Shown one piece after another: positions 50,751 through 60,316 of a DNA stretch of 64,000 nucleotides (the stretch's first letter is position 1; every line of letters starts with the position of its first letter). The position numbers and the translations under genes were made by a program. This stretch comes from Pararhodonellum marinum (GTDB lineage Bacteria; Bacteroidota; Bacteroidia; Cytophagales; Cyclobacteriaceae): NCBI RefSeq assembly GCF_015354735.1, contig NZ_JACEFJ010000004.1:248001-312000 (forward strand). The letters run 5' to 3'. The notes under the pieces were generated by a model. That model had not been told where the DNA came from, did no database searches, and was given only the letters and a program-made list of their open reading frames with translations.

Positions 50751-51650
50751 ATGAAAACATCTGCATTCCTATTCTTCACAATGCTTATGGGTATAAATTT
50801 CTCATTCACCCTTGCTCAATCTCAAAAATCCAGGTTACAGCCAGGGAAAATGTATCATCAGGGTGATACGCTTTATAGCCCTGTTTTTGGATTTACTACA
50901 TTGGTCCCAGAGGGATGGATAGGAAACCTTCCAAGGGAAAGTGAAGTTTTTTTGTTGATGAATACTTCCAACACCTCTGGAGAAATTTTTGTTTTTGGAA
51001 GGGAGTCTATCAATCTTGAATCTCTGTCCAAAACATGGATTTCAGGAGTGGATATCACCGATAATGTTAGGCTGACAGCAACCAATCCAATAATTGAAGG
51101 TGATTTATTGATTTCCAACGAAGTAATTGCAGAGGGTAATTACATTCATAAAGAATACAAAGCATTTGCTGCTACAAGATGTGGCGATAAAGGAAAATGT
51201 ATTACTGTTTTGGCAATTGCCGATGAAGGTCATTTAGATTTTGTCACTAAAACATCGATTGAATTGTTGAAAAAAGGAATTTTTGAGGAGCCTTCTAACG
51301 CTTCACCATATGACAACTTCAATTGGAAAAAATTTCTTTCCAACAAGCTATTGATCACTTATGATGAAATCCGTGGAGGTGCCAAAAGAACTCAAATCAA
51401 TTTATGCGAAGACGGTACATTCAAAGCCAACGTAAGGAAACAGGGGATTTTAAAACAAACAAATCCCCAGTACAAGGGGAATATGTCAGGGACATGGACT
51501 GCGGAAGGAATAGGACCTCAGGCTTTATTGTCTTTGAATTTTTCAAGAAAAAATCTAACCTCTTTAAGTGTAAAATTAAGTTTCCAAGATGAGCAGCTAT
51601 ATGCGGATGGTGAAAGATTTTATGCCAGTGAATCTACCTCTTGCCAATAA
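50751..51650 (+). CDS. Exported protein of unknown function, 299 residues
   Basis: A signal peptide (LFFTMLMGINFSFTLAQ) is followed by a beta-rich region (FGFTTLVPEGWIGNLPRESE, FVFGRESINLESLSKTW) that resembles exported "PsbP-like" or DUF-type stress proteins. A C-terminal part (RTQINLCEDGTFKANVRKQG, GNMSGTWTAEGIGPQALLSL) looks like a small lipocalin-like strand set. No catalytic residues or known family were recognised. Confidence 0.75.
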   Translation: MKTSAFLFFTMLMGINFSFTLAQSQKSRLQPGKMYHQGDTLYSPVFGFTTLVPEGWIGNLPRESEVFLLMNTSNTSGEIFVFGRESINLESLSKTWISGVDITDNVRLTATNPIIEGDLLISNEVIAEGNYIHKEYKAFAATRCGDKGKCITVLAIADEGHLDFVTKTSIELLKKGIFEEPSNASPYDNFNWKKFLSNKLLITYDEIRGGAKRTQINLCEDGTFKANVRKQGILKQTNPQYKGNMSGTWTAEGIGPQALLSLNFSRKNLTSLSVKLSFQDEQLYADGERFYASESTSCQ

Positions 51651-51771
51651 TAAAGCATTTTTTAGTCTACTGCCGTGGATGAGAAAGTTTATTTTTTTAA
51701 TTCTAGACGGAGGCGTCCATAATTAACTAACAACATTCTTTATTTTTAATTTGAGAATTATCATCTAAAGA

Positions 51772-52893
51772 ATGAAACGAATACTTTTTTTCAAAATCAT
51801 CCTGTTTTTTTGTGTAAATACCGTCTATTCACAGGTCTTTACAAATAAAGAAGTGGGACAAAGAAATCTATCTAGAAAAGATAGTCTCAAGAATGTGGAA
51901 TACCCTTATTCATTGCCGATCTGGGGGGCCAAAGCCACTAATGCAGGATATTCTCTTCCATACTCTGCAGGCTTAAGTGTCCAGTATTTTTGGCAGGAAT
52001 CGGATATCATCATTGAAAACCTGATGGTCGGTTTCAACAACGGTCAACTGCATGAACTTGATGAATTTGTCCGCTTCAACAAAGCTGTTGCAACAGCAAG
52101 CGCTGTCTCCGTAAGACCGGATATTTGGCTGTTTCCATTTTTGAATATTTATTCCGTTTTGGGAAAAACTTCTGCTTCGACAGATATCGGATTCGGACTG
52201 TGGCTGCCAGATGGTTCAAACAATTATAATGAGGTGTTTTCTGCAGGTACCAAGGTGGATTTTAATGCCACCACATTTGGTATTGGCATGACACCAACAA
52301 TTGGTGTGGGCGGAGGGTTTTTGGCATTGGATATGAATGTGGCTTGGACCGATGTTCCCCAATTGGCCACTCCTGCACGGACCTTCGTATTTGGCCCCCG
52401 GTTTGGCAAAAACTTTAGAATGAAAAAGCCTGAAAGCTCCATTGCAGTTTGGGTCGGAGGGTTCAGGGTCCAGTTGAATTCAGAGACCAATGGTTCAATT
52501 CTACTCAGCGAGGTATTTCCACCAGGAACATTGGGGGGAAGAATAGATGAGGGAAAGGAGAAAGTAGAAAATGCTTTTAATCAAGTAGAAAACTGGTGGA
52601 ATGGGCTTAGCCAACTCGAACAAAACAACCCGATAAATAGGTCTAAATATGAAAAGGCCAATTCAATTTTGGATCGGGCAAGTCAATTTTTGGTAGCAGC
52701 TGATGGTGCAGTAAGTACAATCGAGACTTCTACGGTTCAGTACACGATGGATAAACGCCCAAAAGACATGTGGAATTTTATTGTGGGTACCCAATACCAA
52801 TTTAATAAACACCTAATGCTTCGTCTCGAATATGGGTTTTTGAGTTCCAGAGAACAACTTATAACAGGACTTCAATACAGATTTGGATTGTAA
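51772..52893 (+). CDS. Outer-membrane beta-barrel protein of unknown function, 373 residues
   Basis: A signal peptide (IILFFCVNTVYSQ) precedes a barrel with alternating strands (SLPYSAGLSVQYFWQESDII, STDIGFGLWLPDGSNNYNEV, FGIGMTPTIGVGGGFLALDM). Between residues about 250 and 330 lies a helical insert (KEKVENAFNQVENWWNGLSQ). The end LRLEYGFLSSREQLITGLQY with FGL suits an outer-membrane barrel. The family was not recognised. Confidence 0.75.
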   Translation: MKRILFFKIILFFCVNTVYSQVFTNKEVGQRNLSRKDSLKNVEYPYSLPIWGAKATNAGYSLPYSAGLSVQYFWQESDIIIENLMVGFNNGQLHELDEFVRFNKAVATASAVSVRPDIWLFPFLNIYSVLGKTSASTDIGFGLWLPDGSNNYNEVFSAGTKVDFNATTFGIGMTPTIGVGGGFLALDMNVAWTDVPQLATPARTFVFGPRFGKNFRMKKPESSIAVWVGGFRVQLNSETNGSILLSEVFPPGTLGGRIDEGKEKVENAFNQVENWWNGLSQLEQNNPINRSKYEKANSILDRASQFLVAADGAVSTIETSTVQYTMDKRPKDMWNFIVGTQYQFNKHLMLRLEYGFLSSREQLITGLQYRFGL

Positions 52894-53129
52894 TTAAATA
52901 TTGGGAATTAAGCAGTCCAATTTGTTTCGGTTGGGATGTTGATTGAAAGTATTCAAACAAAAAAATTAAATTCTCCTTGGTGAACTTGATTTCAAATTCA
53001 TTATAGTTTTCCAAGGATCTACTTTCAAAGAGTCAAGTTATGGATGCTGTTTAAACCTCCAAAAATATTCAGAAGGTTTGATCCATATACCTTAAATATG
53101 AATTGAAAAACCTATTCAATAATGATACA

Positions 53130-53660
53130 ATGGAGAATAAGACTATTGAAAAGCCACTGAAAGATAAATTACTTCACGAATTAGCTGAATATGGTTTTAA
53201 TGTACTATACCTCGGTCTTTTTTTTAGTGTATTTATTTTATACAGGAGACTTTTGCTGGCTGAATATGGGATTTATTTGAATGATTATTTTATTGGACTG
53301 GTCAAAGCTTTGATTTTTGGAAAAGTGATTATGATCGGGACTTTTTTGAAAATCAGTAAAAGATTTGAAAATCAACCTCTCATTGTTCCTACACTTTACA
53401 AAACCTTGTTCTTTACTTTATTGGTTGTGGTTTTTGAACTTTTGGAAGTCACGGTCAAAACCTTGTGGAAAACAGAATCCTGGACAGGAATTACAGATTC
53501 CTTTACCCACCATTTTAATATGGTTTGGTTTGGAGGTGTACTGATTGTGGCATTTACCTTTTTGCCTTTTTTTGCATTTAAGGAATTATCAAGACACTAT
53601 GGAGTTGACTCGATGCGAAATTTATTTTTAAAAAAATCCGAAAATCCTTTATCTAACTGA
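53130..53660 (+). CDS. Four-span inner-membrane protein of unknown function
   Basis: A 176-residue protein from the ATG at 53130; the longer frame begins with TTG. About four hydrophobic segments are seen (VLYLGLFFSVFILY, FIGLVKALIFGKVIMIGTFL, YKTLFFTLLVVVFELLE, MVWFGGVLIVAFTFLPFFAF). No known motif. The next gene starts 2 bases after its stop codon, so it is tightly coupled with the outer-membrane protein gene at 53662. Confidence 0.78.
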   Translation: MENKTIEKPLKDKLLHELAEYGFNVLYLGLFFSVFILYRRLLLAEYGIYLNDYFIGLVKALIFGKVIMIGTFLKISKRFENQPLIVPTLYKTLFFTLLVVVFELLEVTVKTLWKTESWTGITDSFTHHFNMVWFGGVLIVAFTFLPFFAFKELSRHYGVDSMRNLFLKKSENPLSN

Positions 53661-53661
53661 T

Positions 53662-54375
53662 ATGGTAAATAATTTTAGAATTGGCCTCCCGTTCTTTTTT
53701 TTTCTTATCTCAGCAAGCTCAAACGCCCAAGTACTGATTTCTTTGCTTTTTGGGGATGCCTTAAACACTGACAAGATAGAATTTGGATTGACAGGTGGCA
53801 TGAATCGATCTTATTTGAGGGATATCCCAGATTCCGAAGGACTCAACAACTTCAATCTCGGTTTCTATTTCAATATCCTGCTTTTGGAGAACGCTTATTT
53901 GAGTACAGGAGTGTTGGTCAAATCAAATGTCGGGGCCACAGGAATGGCTACCTATCCCTTGGGCGATGAGGACTTTGACGGAATTTTTGAAGATGGGATG
54001 TTGACTACCAAAATCAACTATTTTTACATTCCGATTATGTGGCAACAAAGAATCCGTACCCGGATATTGCTTGAAGGTGGGTTACAGGCCGGACTTAGGA
54101 CAAAGGCCTTCGATTTATTTTTTGTGGATTCCAATGGAGGGGAGCTTGAGTTTGAGAAAGAATTGGGTGACAACTATCATCGACTTGATGCTGGAGTGGT
54201 TGGAGGCGTGGGATATAAATTGAAAAAAGACCTTAAAAGTACGAGCCTGGGCTTTTTATATTACCATGGTCTGGTGGATGTCAATGCCGCTACCTCGCAT
54301 AAAACCAGAAATTCATCTTTGAACATTTACCTCAGAATTCCAATCGGTGCGGGTGAAAAAAAATCAAAGGGATAA
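53662..54375 (+). CDS. Outer-membrane beta-barrel protein, 237 residues (paralogue of 3912-4625)
   Basis: A signal peptide (FFFFLISASSNAQ) precedes a barrel almost the same as that encoded at 3912: LISLLFGDALNTDKIEFG, LNNFNLGFYFNILL, LTTKINYFY and GFLYYHGLVDV are shared. Both products have exactly 237 residues. Differences gather at the signal peptide, at about residues 50-58 and at 145-170, which are probably outer loops. It lies in a plus-strand cluster with a sulfatase related to that of the first cluster. Confidence 0.83.
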   Translation: MVNNFRIGLPFFFFLISASSNAQVLISLLFGDALNTDKIEFGLTGGMNRSYLRDIPDSEGLNNFNLGFYFNILLLENAYLSTGVLVKSNVGATGMATYPLGDEDFDGIFEDGMLTTKINYFYIPIMWQQRIRTRILLEGGLQAGLRTKAFDLFFVDSNGGELEFEKELGDNYHRLDAGVVGGVGYKLKKDLKSTSLGFLYYHGLVDVNAATSHKTRNSSLNIYLRIPIGAGEKKSKG

Positions 54376-54425
54376 AATCTTAAAATCAAAATTGAAACTT
54401 ATAACCAAATCTCAAAAAATAAACC

Positions 54426-54908
54426 ATGAAAAAGCAAACTACTCTTCTCCTTTTCATCTTGATGATGACGCCTTTATTCTTTCAAAATGTCCAAGCGCAA
54501 ACCAATAAGGAAGAATTAGATTTTATCCAATCCATCTTCGGAATGGAAAAAAAGCAAGCTGTAGCTGAATTTTTGAACATAAGTCCGGGTGATCCATTTT
54601 GGGAAATCTATGACCAGTATGAAACTGAAAGAAAAGCATTGGGTAAGGAGAGGATAGAGGCCATAAATCAATATGCCGAGAAATATACCACTATGCAGGA
54701 TGCTGATTATGATCAGGTGGTCAGTACTATGATTTCCTTAAAAAAACGAAACGATAAATTGATTGAAGGATACTATAAGAAGGTGAAGAAAGCCTCAGGC
54801 TCAAAAGTGGCAACCCAATTCTTTCAAATAGAGGAGTATATCCTCAGCGAAATCAGGGCTTCCCTAATGGAAGCAATTCCCTTTATCGGTGAGTTTGAGA
54901 AGCAGTGA
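54426..54908 (+). CDS. Exported helical protein of unknown function, 160 residues
   Basis: A signal peptide (MMTPLFFQNVQAQ) precedes about 135 mostly helical, charged residues (DQYETERKALGKERIEAINQ, MISLKKRNDKLIEGYYKKVK). The form recalls small periplasmic helical proteins of the Spy/CpxP kind, but the LTxxQ motif is absent. It follows the outer-membrane protein gene by 50 bases and may assist envelope protein folding. Confidence 0.72.
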   Translation: MKKQTTLLLFILMMTPLFFQNVQAQTNKEELDFIQSIFGMEKKQAVAEFLNISPGDPFWEIYDQYETERKALGKERIEAINQYAEKYTTMQDADYDQVVSTMISLKKRNDKLIEGYYKKVKKASGSKVATQFFQIEEYILSEIRASLMEAIPFIGEFEKQ

Positions 54909-55026
54909 GATTAAGAAAACTAATCATTCCTTTTCTTTGATATTCTAATAGGCATTAGGGTTTAATTTCCATTTCCTTTAAAATATCTGCTGTCTATATA
55001 GATCAATAAGAATTAAGATAAGTATT

Positions 55027-56313
55027 ATGTTATGGATTCGAATTCTTAACCGTTCTTTTTTCGTTTTCTGGATTTTTCTATACTTCCATTCAGAAGTAAA
55101 GGGGCAGGCATTAGCTCCTGACACCACATGTATAGATAAAGATTTGCCGGAATTGATCAGAGAAGCTTTGGGTAAGGATCCCAAACCCAAAGAGATAGGT
55201 GCGAATTCTTTGTTGGTTGTTCCGATCATCGGATCCAATCCTGCTACTGGTTTTATGGTTGGTTTGGGGGGACAGTTTGCCTTTAAAATGTCTGAAACCA
55301 ATCTTTATTCCCTGATTAGCGGGAGTTTGCAGGCTACTACCAAAGACCAGTACATATTTACGGCCAAAAACAGTATTTACACAAAACGGGAAAAGTTGTT
55401 CTTTACAGGAGACTGGCGTTATATGATTTTTTCCCAATCCACTTATGGCTTAGGAACGAATGCTCCGAAAGGTGGGATTTTGGATTATCAATTTAGCCTG
55501 GGAGGTTCCGAAACTGATATAGATTCTTTGGCCCAGCCTATGACATTCAATTTTGCCCGGTTTCATCAATCTGTGGGATTCAAGCTGAGACAAGGGATAT
55601 ATTTAGGTTTGGGATACCACTTTGATTCCTATTTTAAAATTGTGGATCAAAAACTCAATCTCGACCCCGAAAACCAATTATTGACCTCTCATTATGTCTA
55701 TAGTATGTTATATTCCTTCAATGCAGAAAAATATTACTCCTCTGCCATGTTTGGAAATTTCATCATTGACAAGCGGGACAATATGATCCAACCATACAAA
55801 GGGTATTTTCTTTCCCTTGGTTTTAGAGGAGCCTATCGGGTTTTTGGGAACAAGAGCAACGCCGAAATGTTCTCAGGTGAGTGGAGAAGTTTCCATAACT
55901 TATCCAAAAAAAACCCTGCCCACTTGATTGGTTTTTGGTTATTGGGAGATTTGACGCCAGAGGGGGATTTTCCTTACATGATTTTACCTGCAACTGCTTT
56001 TGACCAAAGAGGTAGAAGTGGTAGAGGATATACACAGGGGAGATTTCGGGGCAACAATTACCTGTATGGAGAAACAGAATATAGATTTCCTATTTCAAAA
56101 TGCGGTGGCATTTTGGGAGGGGTTTTATTTGTGAACGGAACTACAGCTACCAACGCGGTCCAACAACTGAAAATGTTCGAATCAGTCAAAGTGGGTTATG
56201 GCATAGGGCTACGGGTGAAAATTGATAAAAATTCGAGAACTAACCTTGTTCTTGACTACGGCCGTGGAGAGCAGTCAAGTGGATTTTATCTTGCTATTTC
56301 TGAGACTTTCTAA
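55027..56313 (+). CDS. BamA/TamA-like outer-membrane barrel without POTRA domains
   Basis: A 428-residue protein with a signal peptide (FFVFWIFLYFHSEVKGQ). The whole mature part is barrel: VVPIIGSNPATGFMVGLGGQ, FIIDKRDNMIQPYKGYFLSL, GRSGRGYTQGRFRGNNYLYG and the end SSGFYLAISETF. The RGYxxGRFRG segment is typical of the Omp85/BamA surface-antigen family. The absence of POTRA repeats argues against a role as a full insertase. Here it lies between a helical periplasmic protein and a sulfatase. Confidence 0.85.
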   Translation: MLWIRILNRSFFVFWIFLYFHSEVKGQALAPDTTCIDKDLPELIREALGKDPKPKEIGANSLLVVPIIGSNPATGFMVGLGGQFAFKMSETNLYSLISGSLQATTKDQYIFTAKNSIYTKREKLFFTGDWRYMIFSQSTYGLGTNAPKGGILDYQFSLGGSETDIDSLAQPMTFNFARFHQSVGFKLRQGIYLGLGYHFDSYFKIVDQKLNLDPENQLLTSHYVYSMLYSFNAEKYYSSAMFGNFIIDKRDNMIQPYKGYFLSLGFRGAYRVFGNKSNAEMFSGEWRSFHNLSKKNPAHLIGFWLLGDLTPEGDFPYMILPATAFDQRGRSGRGYTQGRFRGNNYLYGETEYRFPISKCGGILGGVLFVNGTTATNAVQQLKMFESVKVGYGIGLRVKIDKNSRTNLVLDYGRGEQSSGFYLAISETF

Positions 56314-56457
56314 ATTTCAAAAATTCCCCTGTACGGCAACGTCTAAACCCTATTTGATAAGATTTATAACTTGAGAACAATCTATGCTGAAGATTTTTAT
56401 AAATCCACAACCTAATTCTTCATTATACATTATTACTGTGTTAAAATTTAAAAGAGA

Positions 56458-56577
56458 ATGTACCAATGGTTTGAAGCTCCTCCAGGATTATTAGGTGGAT
56501 TTAACAGTGCCTGGATGATGGCTTTGAAAAATGTATTTAACAAATTAAATAAAAACGCTACTAATTATGGGATTTAA
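56458..56577 (+). CDS. Possible 39-residue leader ORF overlapping the sulfatase start
   Basis: An ATG at 56458 opens a frame reading MYQWFEAPPGLLGG, FNSAWMMALKNVFNKLNK and NATNYGI, with a stop 11 bases inside the sulfatase gene. It could be a leader peptide with coupled translation or only chance. There is no recognised family. Confidence 0.25.
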   Translation: MYQWFEAPPGLLGGFNSAWMMALKNVFNKLNKNATNYGI

Positions 56578-58945
56578 CATCAACTCATTGGCAATCTTAA
56601 TCTGTATTAATCTTTTCGTTTTCACAGGTTATATTCAGGCACAAAGTGTTTTGCCTTTTCCGAAAGCCCCTTCAGCTAGTGAAGCAGGGCTTACCATGAA
56701 AACTTCAACTTATAAAAAGCGAATTGAACCGCAAAGGCTTCCTGAGGATGCACCTAATATTCTTATTATTCTTATTGATGATTGTGGGCCTGCTACACCT
56801 ACGACCTATGGTGGTGAAATTAATACACCAAACCTGAGCCGTATTGCTGATATGGGGATTTCATACAACCGATTTCACTCAACGGCCATGTGTTCTCCAA
56901 CGCGGGCTTCTATACTCACCGGAAGAAATCATACTGTAGTTGGCAATGGACAAATAGCCGAAATCGCAAATGATTGGGATGGATTTAGCGGAACAATACC
57001 CAAAACTTCGGCAACCGTGGCCGAAGTCCTGAAGGCATACGGGTACAACACAAGTGCATTTGGAAAATGGCACAATACGCCTGCTGAGCAAACAACATCC
57101 AAAGGTCCTTTTGACTACTGGCCTACCGGTTATGGGTTTGAATATTTTTATGGTTTTCTGGCTGGTGAAGCATCACAATACGAACCCCACATGGTGAGAA
57201 ACACAACCGTAGTAGATCATCCCGAAACTACGCAGGGCCATGACCATTATCACCTCACTGAAGATATCACCGAAGATGCCATTAAATGGTTAAGAGAACA
57301 ACAAGCTTTTGCACCAGATAAACCATTCTTTATGTATTGGGCTCCGGGAGCTGTGCATGGGCCACACCACGTAGCCAAAGAGTGGGCCGATAAATACAAA
57401 GGTAAATTTGATGATGGTTGGGATGCCTACCGTGAGAGAGCATTTAAAAGACAAAAGGAAATGGGTTGGATACCTCAAGATGCACAGTTGACAGCACGCG
57501 ACGAAACCATGAATGGTTGGGATGATATCCCTGAATCTGAAAGAGCCTTCCAAAGCAGGTTAATGGAAGTGTATGCCGGATTTACTGAACACACAGATTA
57601 CAATGCGGGATTACTTATTGATGAAATAGAAAGGCAAGGCAAACTGGATAATACCCTCATTTTTTATATCTGGGGTGACAATGGCTCTTCTGCCGAGGGA
57701 CAAAATGGAACCATCAGTGAATTGCTTGCACAAAACAGTATTCCGACTACCATCCAACAACATATTGACGCCCTTGAAGAGCTTGGTGGCCTTGATGTAT
57801 TGGGATCCGCTAAAACAGATAATATGTACAATGCCGGTTGGGCATGGGCTGGTTCTACGCCGTATAGGTCAACAAAACTCGTCGCAGCACATTTTGGAGG
57901 CACCCGTCAACCAATGGCTATATCATGGCCGAAAAAAATCAAAAGCGACAAAACACCAAGACCCCAGTTCCACCATGTGATAGATATCGTACCTACAATT
58001 TATGAAGTTTTAGATATCCCAGCTCCTCTTGAGGTTAATGGCTTTACACAAGATCCGATCAATGGAGTGAGTATGGATTATACTTTTACAGATGCTACAG
58101 CAGAAGGAACCAGAAAACTTCAGTTTTTTGATATCATGGGAAGCCGTGGTCTCTATTACGATGGTTGGTTTGCTTCTGCCTTCGGACTTCGCAATCCTTG
58201 GGTTCCCGGACTTCCGGAAGGCGCGGCTACCTGGAATCCTGAGGAGGACACTTGGGAACTCTATAATATTGACAAAGATTGGAGTCAAGCAAATGATTTG
58301 GCGAAAGAAATGCCTGAGAAGCTGGCAGAAATGAAGAATATGTTTCTGGTGGAATCTGCCAAAAACAAAAATCTTCCTATTGGAGGAGGCTTGTGGTCTG
58401 TGGTATATCATCCAGAACACGCTCCAGCAACACCCTATACAGAATGGACTTTTACCGGGCGGATTGAGAGAATGCCTGAATTTGCAGCACCAAAACTAGG
58501 GAAATTCGACAACGACGTCAGTATGGAAGTTACAATTCCTGAAAATGCCAATGGTGTACTTTATGCACTTGGAGGTTTTTCTGGCGGACTCACCTGCTTT
58601 GTAAAGGATGGATATTTACACTATGAGTATAATCTATTTTTAATCAATAGAACAAGAATCAAGTCAAAAACAAAAATACCAACAGGGAATGTTAAAATTG
58701 ATGTGGTGTCCAGATTAACATCACCCCATCGCGGATCTGCACTTGATGTCACACTGAAAGTAAACGGAAAAGTGGTAGCAGAAGGTCAAGTGCCAGTAAC
58801 AGCAGCATTTGCATTTACCGCCAACGACTGTCTTGACTTTGGTAGCGACTTGGGTTCGCCTGTATCTTTTGATTATTATGATGATGCACCCTTTCGCTTC
58901 AACGGCACTATAGGCACCACAAAAATTTGGTACACCAAGAAATAA
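56567..58945 (+). CDS. Exported arylsulfatase, 792 residues (paralogue of 4674-7073)
   Basis: A signal peptide (LICINLFVFTGYIQAQ) precedes a sulfatase core with LIDDCG (Asp71-Asp72), the formylglycine motif MCSPTRAS with Cys109, AFGKWHNTP and WGDNGSSAEGQ. The C-terminal about 170 residues form the same beta-rich domain as in the first paralogue (GGFSGGLTCFVKDG, DVTLKVNGKVVAEG). Long stretches agree with the 4674 product, for example PTGYGFEYFYGFLAGEASQY. It should hydrolyse sulfate esters outside the inner membrane after maturation. It is probably the main enzyme of the plus-strand envelope cluster. Confidence 0.93.
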   Translation: MGFNINSLAILICINLFVFTGYIQAQSVLPFPKAPSASEAGLTMKTSTYKKRIEPQRLPEDAPNILIILIDDCGPATPTTYGGEINTPNLSRIADMGISYNRFHSTAMCSPTRASILTGRNHTVVGNGQIAEIANDWDGFSGTIPKTSATVAEVLKAYGYNTSAFGKWHNTPAEQTTSKGPFDYWPTGYGFEYFYGFLAGEASQYEPHMVRNTTVVDHPETTQGHDHYHLTEDITEDAIKWLREQQAFAPDKPFFMYWAPGAVHGPHHVAKEWADKYKGKFDDGWDAYRERAFKRQKEMGWIPQDAQLTARDETMNGWDDIPESERAFQSRLMEVYAGFTEHTDYNAGLLIDEIERQGKLDNTLIFYIWGDNGSSAEGQNGTISELLAQNSIPTTIQQHIDALEELGGLDVLGSAKTDNMYNAGWAWAGSTPYRSTKLVAAHFGGTRQPMAISWPKKIKSDKTPRPQFHHVIDIVPTIYEVLDIPAPLEVNGFTQDPINGVSMDYTFTDATAEGTRKLQFFDIMGSRGLYYDGWFASAFGLRNPWVPGLPEGAATWNPEEDTWELYNIDKDWSQANDLAKEMPEKLAEMKNMFLVESAKNKNLPIGGGLWSVVYHPEHAPATPYTEWTFTGRIERMPEFAAPKLGKFDNDVSMEVTIPENANGVLYALGGFSGGLTCFVKDGYLHYEYNLFLINRTRIKSKTKIPTGNVKIDVVSRLTSPHRGSALDVTLKVNGKVVAEGQVPVTAAFAFTANDCLDFGSDLGSPVSFDYYDDAPFRFNGTIGTTKIWYTKK

Positions 58946-59035
58946 AAGGGGTAGTTTTTAACGGCCTACAGTGTTTCTAAGAACTATTCCATTTAACTGA
59001 AAATTTAATGTAGACTCCACAAAAATTTTTCTACT

Positions 59036-59590
59036 ATGAAAGAAAAAAAATTGGCCAATTATGTAGCTCTTGTGCTCTTGTTAGGTTTTGTCATGTGTTT
59101 GAATCCAGGGTTTGCCCAAGTGCCAACTATGCAGGCCCTTCCGGATACCAGCAAAATCACTTATAACCAGATTTCTCAATCACTTGGACTGTTTGTTTTC
59201 CCTTCAAAAAACCAAAGTCAAGGCAAACAAAAGCAGGACGAATTTGAATGCTACAAATGGGCGATGGACCAATCCGGCATTGATCCTCAAAACATCCCCA
59301 AAATAGAAGTTGAGGAATCCACAGGCCCGACAGGAGGAGCTGTTGTTGGAGCAGCGGGAGGGGCCGCTGCGGGTGCGGCCATAGGTGCAATCGCTGGGGA
59401 TACTGGAAAAGGCGCAGCAATAGGTGCAACACTTGGGGCACTAAGAGGGCGCAGGGCCGGCCAACAAGCACAGGCTCAATACAATCAAAAGGCCCATTCC
59501 GAAGCCGCTGCACAGGAATCAGCCATGCTTGACAAATTCAAAAAAGCTTTTTCTGCATGTATGGAAGGCAAAGGGTATACTATTAAATAA
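59036..59590 (+). CDS. Exported glycine-zipper protein
   Basis: A 184-residue protein with an N-terminal signal (VLLLGFVMCLNPGFAQ). A cysteine-containing helix (DEFECYKWAMDQSGIDPQNI) leads into a glycine zipper at about 98-140 (GGAVVGAAGGAAAGAAIGAI), followed by a Gln/Ala-rich helix and SACMEGKGYTIK. This plan is known from exported glycine-zipper proteins that insert in or span membranes. It is followed 9 bases later by the NTF2-like gene. Confidence 0.85.
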   Translation: MKEKKLANYVALVLLLGFVMCLNPGFAQVPTMQALPDTSKITYNQISQSLGLFVFPSKNQSQGKQKQDEFECYKWAMDQSGIDPQNIPKIEVEESTGPTGGAVVGAAGGAAAGAAIGAIAGDTGKGAAIGATLGALRGRRAGQQAQAQYNQKAHSEAAAQESAMLDKFKKAFSACMEGKGYTIK

Positions 59591-59599
59591 TTTCGAAAC

Positions 59600-60097
59600 A
59601 TGAAAAATCTTATTATCATAGTCGCTATTGCTTTTGCATCACTAGCCTGTACATCAACCGAAAGCAATCAAAAAGAAAATATTGAATTGGTCAAAAAATA
59701 TGTCCATGCTGTTGAAAACCTTGATTTTGAGGGTATGGAAAATATGCTGGATGATGATTACATTGGTGTTGGCCCCTCTTATGGTGATTCAATTGGAAAA
59801 AGTGACGCAGTAGCCAATTGGAAATACAATGTCGAAAACCTGTACGAAAAAATCCAATATAACAGATCCCGTTTTGCAGGGGTAACTATCCCTGATGGTG
59901 AGAGCAAAGGAGATTGGGTTGCCAATTGGGCTGAATTAAGTATCGTATTCCAAGATGGGGATTCGGTGATCATTTGGGCGAATTCCAACTACCTGGTTGA
60001 AAATGGCAAAATAAAAAAAAGCCTGACTTTCTATAATGAAGCAGATGTATTGAGACAATTGGGTTATCAAATGGTTCCCGCCGAATGGTTGGAATAA
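59600..60097 (+). CDS. NTF2-like (SnoaL-type) lipoprotein
   Basis: A 165-residue lipoprotein with lipobox cysteine 17 (IAFASLACTST). The rest is an NTF2/SnoaL-like cone: ELVKKYVHAVENLDFEGMEN, LDDDYIGVGPSYGDSIGKSD, and the end INDG-like KIKKSLTFYNEADVLRQLGY. Members bind small hydrophobic ligands or act as isomerases or cyclases. It is coupled to the glycine-zipper gene upstream. Confidence 0.87.
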   Translation: MKNLIIIVAIAFASLACTSTESNQKENIELVKKYVHAVENLDFEGMENMLDDDYIGVGPSYGDSIGKSDAVANWKYNVENLYEKIQYNRSRFAGVTIPDGESKGDWVANWAELSIVFQDGDSVIIWANSNYLVENGKIKKSLTFYNEADVLRQLGYQMVPAEWLE

Positions 60098-60216
60098 TCA
60101 AGGGTACCACTTTGTAATTGAAAAAGTTTTACGGAACGTACTGTATTTTAAGAGATACTTCTTGACCAATAAAAAGTTAGGAATCTTAAGTTGTTACTAT
60201 AGCATTACATGAGACT

Positions 60217-60253
60217 AATTAACTCCACAGGTTTGTGCCTTTTGGAGTTAATT
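60217..60253. repeat. Perfect 11-bp inverted repeat
   Basis: AATTAACTCCA (60217-60227) and TGGAGTTAATT (60243-60253) are separated by 15 bases. There is no T run after it. It may be an operator for the porin operon starting at 60317 or a 3' stem of the upstream NTF2-like gene. Confidence 0.6.
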
Positions 60254-60316
60254 CTAGATCCCAGTGATTGCGTTTCATTACAATTCACCAAAATTCGAGT
60301 TTCAACCATTTAGGAT

